Below are positions 1 through 13,500 of a DNA stretch of 64,000 nt, in pieces. The notes beneath the pieces were generated by a model that made no database searches, was not told the DNA's origin, and saw only the letters and a list, made by a program, of their open reading frames with translations. Source of the stretch: Icerya purchasi (taxonomy: Eukaryota; Arthropoda; Insecta; Hemiptera; Monophlebidae); contig CM077115.1 in NCBI GenBank assembly GCA_039619475.1, positions 535,960,315 through 536,024,314 on the forward strand, read 5' to 3'. The position numbers and the translations under genes were made by a program. Each line of letters opens with the position of its first letter. The first letter of the stretch is position 1.

Positions 1-896
1 GCTATTCGAAATAAATGTGGAAGCTATTAACAGAGATGAACCCAAAACAAAGTGTATTGCTTTCATTTAAGAACAAAAACAAAAACAAAAAAAAAAAACA
101 ACTAAAAAACACGTAGGTAACCATTTAACCGACCGATGCGATGTGATATTAAATTACCGACAAAAAAACAACTACTCGTATTATTTTTTCTCCTTTCTTT
201 AAAAATGTCATGAATAAGATTTTTACACATACTGCATAACAGCATTTTAATTTATCCTAGAACAAAAACGAAACATCGAAGACAGACTTTAAAAGAAGAT
301 GAGTTTTTTTTGTTTTCATTTTAGCGTAAAAAAAAGAGCTGCCAAGCATCACCTTTCTGCTGACTAATCTATACTGTTGTATCCATACAGGCGACGCAGG
401 TAAATGAATTGGTCTTTTTTTTTTCAAATCGGTGCATATGAATTCTATATTTCGAATTATTGGTTGTACAAAATAAATTTTTATTCGCCGATATTGCAGT
501 TTGCCGTCGAACTGAATCAACTTGACTTTTTTAAAGTTTTTGGCTTAAATAAATCAAAATTCATTTCCATTTCGAATTGCCTATTCATATTTGTATTTTT
601 ATTATACATCAATGTTATGAAAAAGATTTTCATATTTGTTGTCATATATTTTTACAAAATATTGCGCGGGCGGCGTGGCGGTACGCGACACGCACCTATG
701 AAACTCAAAATGTAGATATCACACCACCAGCCGAATATTCGGCGGCCGGATACCGAATATTCGGCTGGTGGTTAGGCCGAATATCCGGTATCCGGTATCC
801 GGTCAAACAACTATTCGTTGCATCATTAATATATACATTTACATTTTTCGTAAACAAATCGCTTTTTCATGAGCTTCATTTTTTAAGAATACAAAA
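1..896. other. Vps39 intron 6, no exon seen
   Basis: Apart from the 723-800 hairpin block, no reading frame here resembles the next part of Vps39. The minus strand at the edge reads ...TTTATTTCGAATAG|C, so an acceptor exactly at position 1 is possible but untestable. Confidence 0.5.
723..772. repeat. perfect 20-bp stem hairpin plus short TATCCGG tandem tail
   Basis: Positions 723-742 and 753-772 are exact inverted copies (ACCACCAGCCGAATATTCGG) around a 10-base spacer. They are followed to about 800 by GAATATCCGGTATCCGG-like repeats. GC content is well above the surroundings. The block lies in Vps39 intron 6 and resembles the ends of transposable elements, but the family was not identified. 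Confidence 0.75.
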
Positions 897-914
897 TTAT
901 ATTAAACAACGTAC

Positions 915-1156
915 ACTTAATTTTAAGGCCAACTGAAATTGTTTTTCTTCTAACAAAATTTTGACTTGCTTTGTAATGGGAACAAAATGCAAACCGCAAA
1001 TGTCGTAAGTAGTTGCAACGTATATTAAACCACTGCGGCACTGACGAATTAAACCTGCTTTACTTAATGGTATCCTTTGTACTAAAGAAAAAGGATCTAC
1101 CGTACGAACCTCCAAATTTTCATTCAACACAGCCACTATGTAAGGTTCATCGTACG
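915..1156 (-). CDS. Vps39: Vps39 exon 6
   Basis: Acceptor TATTTTCAG, then YDEPYIVAVLNENLEVRT, SLVQRIPL and LLEEKQFQLALKLS. Two donors are possible: GTACGT after 915 (phase 0, preferred because it is the stronger consensus) or GTGTAC after 917 (phase 1). Confidence 0.88.
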
Positions 1157-3669
1157 CTGAAAATATAAATAATTAATGGAATAGTTAAATTAAGAATTTA
1201 GAACTGAAACAAATAAAAATACGTTTATATCCTTACATAAATTAATTGATTTGACAATAAAAAAAAAAAAAAAAATACTGATTCGCACTGAAATCTATTT
1301 AATAAAGGTATTTTCCAACTAATACAAGTTGTAACTTTAGTTCTGTGTGGTCACTTCACAGTTCACTGCTCAGCTTTCCTAGTGAGTACTTCAGTAAATG
1401 CACTGTTACAACTTTTACTAGTTATATTAAAAAAATTATTATTGGCAGTAGATTGCGTTATAATTTTCACATTCAAAAAACCTGTGTAACTCATACTGGA
1501 AAGAAAAAATAAAAACTATCAAGTCAGTTTGATAACAAATAGCTGACATTATAAATCATTTCACTGAGTTGTTGCGGATTTAGGATTGCGATCCGAAAAT
1601 AGTACACGGGACCATCACATTAGCGGATCAGTTTAAGATTTTAATCGTTTGGTACCACATTCTATTTCAAATCGAAATAGTTGACAAATTACTCCAAACA
1701 AAAGAAATGGACATAGATTCACAGGTATATTAAAAAAAGTGTTGTTTATTCAAAGCAAATTACAAAGAACATTGTTTTACTTGAGCACGCAAAGGAACTG
1801 GTAGTAGAATTGAAAGTTGAACCAACTTTTAAATTTATTAAAAGGGATGCGCATATAAAACGTCAATTTAATTATTGCACTAATGAGGAGTCTATTAGTT
1901 TGCTTTCAAAAAAAGTTTGATACGGAATTTTTTAATTCTTTGTTAGGTTTGGTTTCAGTATCAGTCAAAACAGTTCACTGGTTATTCAGAACTATAGGGG
2001 TTTTTCATAATATAAGCGATCCACCTAAGAAAGAAAAACTTCTTAATTTTTGTAAACATCTTGAAAGGATTCTTATTATTTGACTTCAAAATGTAACATT
2101 AATTAAGTGCGAAAAGATGATAAGTGTCGGAACTTTTTTTTGAAAAAAAAACAAAAATAGAAACAGTAATAAATTTTGATTAACATAAGTACATGAAATA
2201 GAGCAGGTAATTTAACGACGCAAAAAACCGCAATACCTCAATTAAACTGAAAGAAATGCAAAAGAAAGGGTTAAATGAAAAAATAAATTTTTTAAAAAAA
2301 AGTTTACACTTCGAACAACGCATTTTTTAGACACAGGTCACTTTGAACAAGTTCAGCCTACAAGTAACTTATGCATTACGCTTAATTCCAACATGGTTTA
2401 CAAATATACAAAATAAACCATCTGAAAAGAATGAAAAATGGATTCTGAATAAGAATAAAGAAATTTCGATGAGTAAAAATGAAAAGTGAACGGACAATAA
2501 CTTAAAATTAATGCTGAGCAAAAAGAAAAAATAAATTACCTCAGAATAAATAATTTATAAGATAATTGCGGTACTAGGATTACTTTTTCTCGAGCAGCGA
2601 CGATAGGGATTTCTCCTAAAAATAAGTACAAAATTTATGTATTTGTGAAAAGTTGAGGAGACACCAAAATAAAAGCAACTACAGAAATGATCAAAGCTAG
2701 ATTATGTACGGAGGTAAGATAAAAGAGGCAACATGTAAGGATTTAAACTTTTCTATAACATAAATATTTAAAAAATACATTAACTTAACTTTAAATACTT
2801 TACGTTATTGGAATTTCATGTAAACCTACACTTTAATTAAGTACTTGGATTCAAATCGCAAATTTTCATCTCATTAAATTAATTTGAAAACAAAAATTAC
2901 TAATGAGTTCAATAAAACATTCGACACCAACCTAACGCCACTGGAGTTTCTGACCATTTTACAGCGTGTTTAAACAGTAATTCGCCCTTGGTATTAACAA
3001 ATACGGACTGAGAATCTTTAATTAGGCAAAATATAGAATCGGACACTTTAATTACAATTGGTTCCAAAATCTTGCCACTAGGAAACAATTCTTCCAGTTT
3101 TTTGTCTTTAACCTTTTAATGCAATTTTCAAAAATAAAATCATTAAAAATATAATAATTCACTAACAAACATTTGAAATGTAATAAGCACATACGAGTAG
3201 AATAAATTTGATAAAGTACCGAAATCATTAAAAATAAAATAAGACAAACATGTCTTTTGTCGTAAATAAAAAAAAAATATATATGAAAAGTGACCTTGCA
3301 GAAATGGGAATAAACGAAGAAGAAATAAAAGATAGAAATAAATTTCGAAGAAAGGTACAGGATTGGAAGGGGTTCATGGCAAAAGAAAAAAGAAGAACGG
3401 GAGCAGTTTGAACAAGTGAAAGAAAGATCCGGCACGGAAAGCTGACGAAGATGTACTGGAAGCAGCGGAGAAGAAATGACAGGATGTATTATAATACGCG
3501 ATCCAATGACGGCCAAAATTGCTGAAAGAAGAAGACCAAAAAAAAAGGTGAATGTAATTAATTAATTACTTCCATAAATATTGAAATAATAAAAAATTAT
3601 AATAAAAAATAATCAGTCATTTGTAAGTAATACAAATCAGAATTATTACTTTAAAAATGCAGTTAATCG

Positions 3670-3719
<50 letters not shown>

Positions 3720-4492
3720 TTAAATAATTTTTACGCTGAGGATAATAATAAAATTGTGTTAATTTTTTCCGTTATTTAGAAATCCTGTAACAAAACCTGT
3801 CACACTTTTGCGTTATCTTCATAAGATATTTCTCTTTTCCTTCTACATTTTGAAAACGAAAACAGAAGGAACTGACTGTTGAAAACAAACGACCTAAAAT
3901 CGCATCAGAACGTACTTAAATGTAACATTTTGTTAATAATTATACATAGTGTTTAGAAATGACGCTGTCAATAAAACCAATTCTTCTAAAAGAATTATAG
4001 AAGACTATCACCCGGGGATCTAAAGAGTGTTCACATGGCGAGATTCAAAGGAACGAGAATACACATACACACAATCGCAGCACACACACTCACCCACGCG
4101 CGCGTACTATTCTTTACCATTAACAATCTCTATATTAATTAAACATTTAAAATTTACGCGGTAGATATAATTAGGAAAACAATTTATTCTGATGATGGCA
4201 AGTCTAAGCTTTCCGACACGTTAAGGTTTTCAGATTAATTTTTTAAACATGGTGTCTACCGTAAATTATTTTTCTAATCTCTATATTAAGTTATGTTGAT
4301 ATGGTCAATCTTCGTGTGCTTACAATTTCTGAAATTTTCATTTGATTTTTTTTTTTTTTTTTTTGTTTTAAACTATCATGTTAGTATCTTTGTAACAAAA
4401 ATATCTGAGAAATAATTTAAAAACACAAAAACAGAATAGTACATGTTAATATATAAACTTTTTCACTAGAATCCGATCAACGGAATATACAT

Positions 4493-4532
<40 letters not shown>

Positions 4533-7500
4533 GTTTTTTATATGAATTAACTTCCACTCGATTTTAACTATAAAAGTAAATTGTTTATTTATTAATGATA
4601 CAATACAATACAATTAAAATAAAGGTAATATTATTTTAACAATTCTTAAACTTACCTATAAAAGTAAAATCGATTTTGAAAGTGTTTAGTTTGTAATTTA
4701 AATCAATAATATAAAATCATGAAGTAACAAACAAAATAGTTTTATTTACTAATGATTTTTCTTTATTAGCTTTTTACTGTTTACTGTTTATTATGTTAAT
4801 CAAAATGGAAGCAGTGCAACCATTTTACATCTCCCCTCCCCCCCCCAAAATTGAAATCTTCTTCAATCAATAAACGATTGAAATATAGTACTAATAAATA
4901 ACTAACTTAATTTTCAATATCATTATGAGGAATTAGTTTACCACTATGAAAAAAATTTGCTTCCTTGCGACTCTTTCCACAGTCAACTTCATATATTGTG
5001 TTTGAAATCTGACGAATGATCCTAAATGGACCACTACGAATTTCATCTAGTTTGTTACGGTTTAATTTATTTCCTTTCTCAATGAAGACTAATTCTCCTT
5101 CCTTAAAGTTGTATTTTTTTCTATTTTTATCGATTCGTCTCTTATTGATTTCAAAATTTTTTATTGAATTTATAATTGCTTGTTCTCTATCATGTTTTAA
5201 ATTTCGAATTTCTCTAAATTCATTTGGGACTATTGTTGATTCTTCACCATAAAGTAAATATGATGGTGAAAATCTTGTTACACTGTGCGTTGTTTGATTA
5301 TATTCATTGGTACATTCAGCTGCTATCTTTGACCAAGCTCTTTTCTTTCCGCTGTTCATTTTGCATCGTATCCTGTTTAGTAATGTTTGATTTAAACGCT
5401 CATTTAATCCATTAGATTCTGGATTATCTACAGATGTAAACATAAGTGTTATATTCCTTTTTTCTAAATAGTTTTTAAGTTCTTTTGAATTAATACCGGC
5501 ATACTGATCGGACAAAATTGTACCTATTTGGTGTTCTTTAGGCAGTTGATCAATTAATTTTATGTAATCTTTTGCACTTTGACCTTTTGAGGTGGATATA
5601 AAGGCATATCTTGAGAAATGATCAACAAGAATATGCAAATATTTTTTTGAAGACCGATTACTTCCAAACCCTCCAACTGAATCCATAGACATAATTTCGT
5701 AAGGTTCTTTTGCTGGACCCAGTTTTGACAATAAACCAATTTTCTGGCACCTTCGGGATTTATTTTTTAGACAAATTTCGCAATTGCTGCAAAATTGTTT
5801 AATGCTATTATCCATATTCTTGAAATAATAGTATGGTCTAATTTTTTCAATTAGATGATTAACACCGATGTGACCATAGTATTCATGTATCTGTTTTATT
5901 AATTGTAATCCAAATTGTTGTGATATGAAGATTCGTTGTCTATTTTTAAGATATTTAAAAGAAATCTCTCCTTTTTTCACTATTTTTTTTGAATTTTGGA
6001 TTTCTTCTCTATTAAATTCCTGATCTTGAATGATTTGTTCCATTTTTACCATATTTATAACTGGTAGTACGTCTTCTGTATTTTCAAAATATTCTAAGAC
6101 TGGATTTCTTGATAAGGAATCAGCTTCCACATTTTCTTTTCCTGGTGCATATGTGATCTTAAAATTATATTGCGAGAGATAGTATACTAAATCTCCTAGC
6201 TCCTCATCTGTTCGTGCTTTTACTTTCAATGTTTCAAGTGGTTTATGATCCGTTATAACACTAAACGGTCGACCTATTAGCCAATGTTGCCAATAAATAA
6301 TAGCTTCACGGATTGCTAGACATTCTAAATATATTGGTTTTTTCTTTTTTTGCACAGGAGTTAATTTTTTTGAAAAATAAGCAACTGGATGTAACATCCC
6401 ATCCTCTTGAGGTTGTTTAAAGATTGCTCCTACTCCTTGAATACTAGCATCAGTATAAATATAAACTTCACTATCAGGATTATAGATCGCTAATATTGGA
6501 CTTGAACATAAATAATTTTTAACAGTGCTAAATGCCTGTTCACAATCTTCAGTCCAATCAAATTTTACATTGTTACGCAATAAATTATGCAATGGTTCTA
6601 ATTGTTTTGCTGCATTTTCTAGATATTTATAATAAAAATTAATTTTTCCAAGAAATTGTCTTACATTTTTTTTTGTTTTAGGTCTTTGAAATTCATGAAT
6701 AGCTCGAAGATTATCCTTATAAGGCCGTATTTTATTCTTTTCAATAATATGTCCTAAATATTTTATTGAATTTTTTGCAAAGTCACATTTCATTAATTTT
6801 AATCGGAAACCCTCTTTAATGATTGCGTTTAATAATAACTCAAGGTGTAGTAAATGTTCTTTAAATGTTTTTGAAAAAATTAGGATATCGTCAATATAAT
6901 TTATACAGAAATCATTTAATTTATGTTTTCTAATTATATTTGCTAAAATTCGTTGAAATATCGATGGCGATATTTTTAATCCAAATGGCAGGCATATCCA
7001 TTGCCAATGACCATTTTGTGTAACAAATGCTGTTTTTTTTCTGTCTTTTTTTCTAATTGGAATTGACCAAAATGCTGAATTTATATCTAGAGCTGAAAAC
7101 CAATTACAGTTTCCTGCCTTCACCATAATATCTTCAATTCGAGGAAAAGGATAAGGTTCTGGGACAACTAATTTATTTAAGTCCCTAAAATCGACACATA
7201 AACGTGACCTACAGTTCTCCTCTTTTTTATATGCCAATGTTACTGGCGATGCAAACGGTGAACTTGTATCTTCTATTAGTCCAGCTTCTAACAGTTTTGT
7301 TATTTGTGATTCAATCTCTTTTTGATCTGGGATTGAGCATCTGTAAGGTTTTTTTGCAATATATTTTTCTTCTATTAATTTTATTTGTGCTTCCTCGTTT
7401 CTTACTATTCCAACATCATATTTATTTTTAGCGAATATTGATTCATATTTAATTATAAGTTCATTAATTTTGTTTTTTTTCTCTACATCTAAATGATCAA

Positions 7501-10500
7501 GATATGCATAAAAGCTTTCAACATTTATATATTCGTTAAAGTTTACAGTTTTTATTATTTTTATGTCTTCTTTTAATCCTGAAATTTGTTCCATCTTTTT
7601 TTCATCTAATTTTTGAAAAATCTTTAAATTTTCATTTTGAATTAACTGAAATTTCTTTATAGCATCCAAACCGAGTAATAGATCAAATGAAAATTTGTCA
7701 TTTTTAATTATATAAACATCTAAAACATCTTCGATTTTATTGATTCTTAAATGTAAACGTGCCCGGCCATTCGTGAAATTTACACCACTAATTGTTTTAA
7801 AGATATCTGGGCTCCGAATTATTTTCGTTTTTAGGTCATTTATGACTTTTTGATTTATTAACGTTATGTTTGAGCCACTATCATAAACACCTTTAACTTT
7901 TTTCATCTTATTTATTAATACATTTAATGTTATAAGTGGGGTAAATTTCTCCGGGCGGACTAGTTTTTTTGATTATCTAGTTCAATTTTCATTAATTCAT
8001 CGATTTCCGTTAAATTAACGTTTTTTGTTTCCACATATCGTTGTTTATTACGGCATAACTCCAGTGGATGATATCGATTTGGTTTTCCTAGTCCTTCACA
8101 CATATAGCATGGTTTTTTTAATGATACTTTGTAGTTTTGTTGCACTTGTACCATATTTTTTTTTTCCTCTAAGTTCATTTTATCATATTTAAATTTATTC
8201 TCCTTCTGTTTTATATACATTGTATCATATCGTCTTAGTTCGTTCATCAATTGTTCTGTTGTTTGTATTTCTTCTTTATCTAATTTATCTTGTATATTTA
8301 ATGGTAAACCTATAACAATATGATTTATTCTAGAAGTGTTTGATATGTCACATTCATTTTCCAGTAACAATCTTTCTTTCTTTAAGGCATAATCTATTAA
8401 TGAACCATTTATAAATTTGAAATTGTATGCAAACCTAATATTTGCCCAACTTTTATCAGCATATACTTGTAAAAATGAATCACACCATGCTGCCCAATTT
8501 TTAAATGATAGCTTTTTTAATGTTGAGCCGTACCATTCATTAGCGTTTTCTTCGACAAATAATTTTAAACATTGAATTTTTTTTTCGTCATTAATTATTT
8601 TATATCGTTCGCATTCTTTTTCAAAATCCTCAAGCCATCTTTTTGCGTTCTGTTGTTTCCCCCGAAATTTCTCAATGCTAAATTTTCTTTGAACATCTGA
8701 TAATGTAACTTCTTTAATATTCAGTTGTGCTTGAAGATTTTCAACCAGTTTTATTAATTTATACTGACTGTATTCAACATTAGTTGTTGATAACTCCATA
8801 CCTTGTTCTTCCTTTTGTTCTTCTTCGAGATATATTTCATTGAAAACAAAGTTTTCATCACTATCCAAATATAATGCCGCTATTTCTTTTGGTAATGTTA
8901 CTGTTAAATTACGGAATTGGCCATGTTTTTTCATGCTTTTACACGCATTTTTTACTGTGTTAATATTAAATAAGGTAGTATGAATTGACTCACTTTGCAT
9001 TTCTTCTGGAAATTTATATACTATTTCGTTCGTTAACATTTTTATAGTTTTTACTGCATTTATAACTTTTAAATCCTGTTTTTCTCGTTCAATTCTGATT
9101 TTTACTTGAATTGATGCCATTTTCAATCAAAATCGATTTATAAACGTTTTTTATATGAATTAACTTCCACTCGATTTTAACTATAAAAGTAAATTGTTTA
9201 TTTATTAATGATACAATACAATACAATTAAAATAAAGGTAATATTATTTTAACAATTCTTAAACTTACCTATAAAAGTAAAATCGATTTTGAAAGTGTTT
9301 AGTTTGTAATTTAAATCAATAATATAAAATCATGAAGTAACAAACAAAATAGTTTTATTTACTAATGATTTTTCTTTATTAGCTTTTTACTGTTTACTGT
9401 TTATTATGTTAATCAAAATGGAAGCAGTGCAACCATTTTACATATATATATACAAACGGTGTTTGAGGGGGTGATGGACAAACTGTAAATTCTAATAGGA
9501 AACGTCATAGCGATCAAAAAAGTTTCAATAAACATAAGTATGATCAAGAACGTTTTTCACATTTTTTTAGAGTAATATATAAACACTAACCGTATTAAAA
9601 AAATGTAAATACTGTATCAATTAAGCATTGAATCAACTGGAATGTTGACATAAATACCGATTAGAAAAGAAGAGAATCAAAATCAATAAGGGAGTCGAAG
9701 GTTAACCAATACATTTATTCATCAAAAAGATTTCATAAATGTTTGCATTTATAATAAATGTAATTAACAACTCGACTGATGAAACAAATTAAACATTTCT
9801 CTTTTCTAATAGAATTATTAATTACATTTATTGTGAATGCAAATATTTATGAAATCTTAATGAATAAATGCACCGGCCACCTCTCGAGTCTCTTCTCACT
9901 AATTATGTATCCTTGATTGGTATTACTCGAGCAACACTACAATGTTCATCTAAAATTACGTTTAGCCATTTGTGTATTATTCTAAAAAGTGTTAGAAAAT
10001 GTTTTTTTCCCCTTTTTTTATCCTAATCTCCATCTGAGAATTCGCATTTCCACGTTTACGAGAACTTATCCATTCAACATAAAGTTTCCAGCTAAAACCT
10101 TCAGTTTGATCATCATCTCCCCAAACACCATATAAAAATGTGTGAATGCATATATTATGTACTTGTAATAACGCATATTCTCCTTTGAACCCAATACAAA
10201 TGGTATCATCATGCCAAGCTAAAGCTCTAGGATTAGAAGTAACAGTTATATCACCCGTTAATTCCAAAAATTCGCTGTTTTTCCAAAAAAAGAATTGCAA
10301 CTTATTTTTCACCGCCGCACACATGAAAACAGTAGCAATGGTTTCTCCAGTTAACGATACTTGATTCTACAACAACAATTAATAATTTTAAATTATATTT
10401 ACGCATTTTATTTGCACTAAATACTCGAATTAAAACAAGAATTTTTTTTCCATCCTATAATAATTAATGTTTGTTATTTTTGCGATATTAAACCATAATT

Positions 10501-13500
10501 AATGATTTACTCAGGAGTATGCGGATTTTTTTTTTGTCAAAAATACACGCGAATTCCATTTAATTGTTGTAAATCTATTTTTTGTCAAAAGTATTTTATT
10601 AATAAAATTTACCAGTTTAGCAAATGGAAGTGAAAAATACGAATTGAGTTTTTAATTAAACAGCGTCCTTTTATGGAATTACAAAATTTATGGATATTAA
10701 TGCTGCACTATTGCTGTTTATTTACTTAATATTTCAATTTCATTTCAATTCATTTATTACGAGTATTATTATTATTATTATTATTATTGCTGTAAGTTCA
10801 CAAACCGTTTATTCATTTCGCAAATAAAACATATATGAGTACATATATACATATATATATATATATATATGCATATAATGAAGAATCTTTTTTCATACCG
10901 TTTGTTAAATATATAAGCATAATAAGTTAATAATAACAGATATAATAAACAATTATAACAAACAAATAAGATAAATTTTCTTACTTAGTAACGTTTTCGG
11001 GCATAACCCATCATCAGCTAAAACAATATGTGAACAGATACAAATTATAAATCACACTCTTTAGAATTTGTATCTGTTCACATATTGTTTTAGCTGATGA
11101 TGGGTTATGCCCGAAAACGTTACTAAGCAAGAAAATTTATCTTATTTGTTTGTTATAATTGTTTATTATATCTGTTATTATTAACTTATTATACTTATAT
11201 ATGCATATGTATGAATTTAAAATTTAAAATATACGTCTCAGGAGGACACTTAAACAGTTTTAAGTAATTAATTCGTCACCTCTTAGCCATTAATTGATGG
11301 AATAAAATTATTAAAAGGTATAACTTCTTACTTCGATTTTAAGAGTAAACAGAGTAGCTCCACGGGTTTTTTGTATCACCGATATTAACGGAAGATTTAC
11401 CGAAGACATATCATAAATAGAAATCACATTGTCTAAAAACAATAGTTAAACAATTAAAAACAAAACATATATAATTACATGCGAAATTTGAATAGAACTT
11501 TACTGATGATACTAATATCTAATCTCTCTGCAAATAAAAATAAATCATTGTATTACAACTTCCTGAAGCATTTAACCCATATTTAAAGGTAAAAACCGAT
11601 AAAAATAATAAGCCATCAGACAGGAATATTTCTATATAACAAATTATACCAATTTTAAACAACAAAAAACTGCATACATGATCTCTATATAATTCGAAAT
11701 AACAAACATTCAACCATTTCGGATTAATAAATTATTTGGAATAATAGAATGCGTGAGGCTATGAAACATTTTACCGTATTTAGTATTCGTTTGCACTGTT
11801 TAAAGAGTGCAAGAGAAATCTTAAAAGAGACGTTAAAAACTTTCGTAGTGATTAACCACGATGTGAATAATTTACCGATACTTGCGTTTAGAAAATTATT
11901 CACATCAATCTTAAAAGAACTTATTCAATCGATGATTTTTTACCAAATAAATTTAGCCATATTACGCTCATTGTTTTGAAAAACAGGTTTAAAAAAAGAA
12001 CACTTTTGAAGCCTACGCATGTTGAAAAGACCTGAGAAGTGTCATGAACCAAAAATTTAATTTTTAAATTAAGGTCTTTAAAATCCTCAGTAATGGTGTG
12101 AGGGAATATTAATTATAATAAAAAGAAAAAACAAATTTAACAAAGACCAGCTATAAACATTACTGCCTACATTGGGAAAATCCTTTTTAAACACGTTGCG
12201 CTATCTGTACGCTTTACTGAAATTTACAGTTCCTTTTACGATATAACATAGGTTAAATGTAGGTTGGAAAGTCGGAGTATTCATGGAAACAAGTAATAAC
12301 ATTGTACTGTACAGCAAATTTAACGTTTCATTTTTGGTCAAATAAAACACTACTTATCCGTTATTTCATATGAAAATTCAATTGTGCTAAACTTCAGTAC
12401 TATTTATTTAATAAAATTCATAAACTACATTAAACACAATTAATAAATTATAAATATTCCGACTAGTTGTGGCAAATTTTAGTGCCATGACTATGGTTTT
12501 ACGTAACCGAAATTAGTCGCTATATTCATAATTCATTTTGTTTTATGTGGTTTACCGATTTTATTAATTAAATAGTACTGAAAACATTAGTTATTAGGAA
12601 GAAAAAATGAAATGAAAATTTTGAAGTTAAAGTCATCGAGTAGTCTAAGAAACAGTTTGGTTCAGAAATAGAGCAAACATTCCTCGATGGAATATGAAGG
12701 CATCTGTAAAAAATCATGCTTCAATAGTGTCAAGTAGGTATAGAGGCAAGTACACAGTATTACTTTGTACAAAAAAAAGAAAAAAAAGATCTTCACTACA
12801 ACCATACCTTGATTTCAATTTGGGACAAAATTATAAAAAATAATAAGTTGACATTTTGAATATTTCGAAAATGTATATCAGTCATATTACCTTTATTACT
12901 AAAAATAGCAATGAGAATATGGCAATTTTACAAACTAAAAAAACAAAACAAATAAATTAGCAAATATTTTACTACACGTAGATAATTTTTTTTTTTTTGT
13001 GATTTTCAGACAACATTTACTCTAAAATACCTTAAACTCTAGCTGAAAAAAACGAACTAACCTGATAAAGAAATCAGAATATTGTATTGAGGAACTACAT
13101 CCAATTGTTGAATAGGTTTTTTGCTGAAATTTTTATGATACCTAATTAACTGAACATTGTACTTTGGGTTACTTTGCGCATTTAATGCAATACTATATAA
13201 TATTAAATGTCCATTTTTCGTACCAACTAATAAATTATTATCTGAAACACACAAAACGTATTTTTTACTGAATACTTCTATATATCAAGGTATTAATAAA
13301 CATCATTTACCATTCCAAATTTATTTTTCTAGCAGTAATACAAATGGATGATAAAGGATGCTTTACTAAAAATGCAAATAATTATTAATAGTTGATATTA
13401 CATTTTTAGAATAAACTGAATAAGAATAATTTAGCTGTTTCTTAATAATCTGTACTTAGTACCTACCGTAAGCGGCTAACGAATCTATAGGACTGTTCGG

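Larger units (their letters stand above)
4526..9443 (-). mobile_element. Ty3/gypsy-type LTR retrotransposon, apparently intact
   Basis: A 4.9-kb element inserted in Vps39 intron 4, reading on the minus strand. It has two direct 305-bp LTRs (4526-4830, 9139-9443) in which I saw no mismatch by eye, a gag frame, a pol frame (protease, RT, RNase H, integrase), a purine-rich tract abutting the 3' LTR and a gag-pol frameshift signal. No env frame is present. The 5' LTR start reads TGTAAAATGG. The flanks are (AT)n, so the target duplication cannot be read. No obvious tRNA primer site (TGG...) directly follows the 5' LTR; the gag ATG comes only about 20 nt after it. Order PR-RT-RH-IN and the YIDD motif place it in Ty3/gypsy. 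Confidence 0.93.

Noticed and set aside
404..936. Two plus-strand open frames of 103 and 119 codons
   Set aside because: Low-complexity, AT-driven frames crossing a repeat block and the edge of Vps39 exon 6; no family resemblance.
3052..3516. 154-codon minus-strand open frame
   Set aside because: It overlaps Vps39 exon 5 in the wrong frame; the real coding frame there is 3112-2932.
4496..4529. Readable target duplication of the LTR element
   Set aside because: Both flanks are AT repeats, so any short duplication is ambiguous.
9992..10162. Continuation of the Vps39 exon 4 frame
   Set aside because: Similarity to Vps39 stops exactly at a GTACAT donor, and exon 5 continues the protein in phase.
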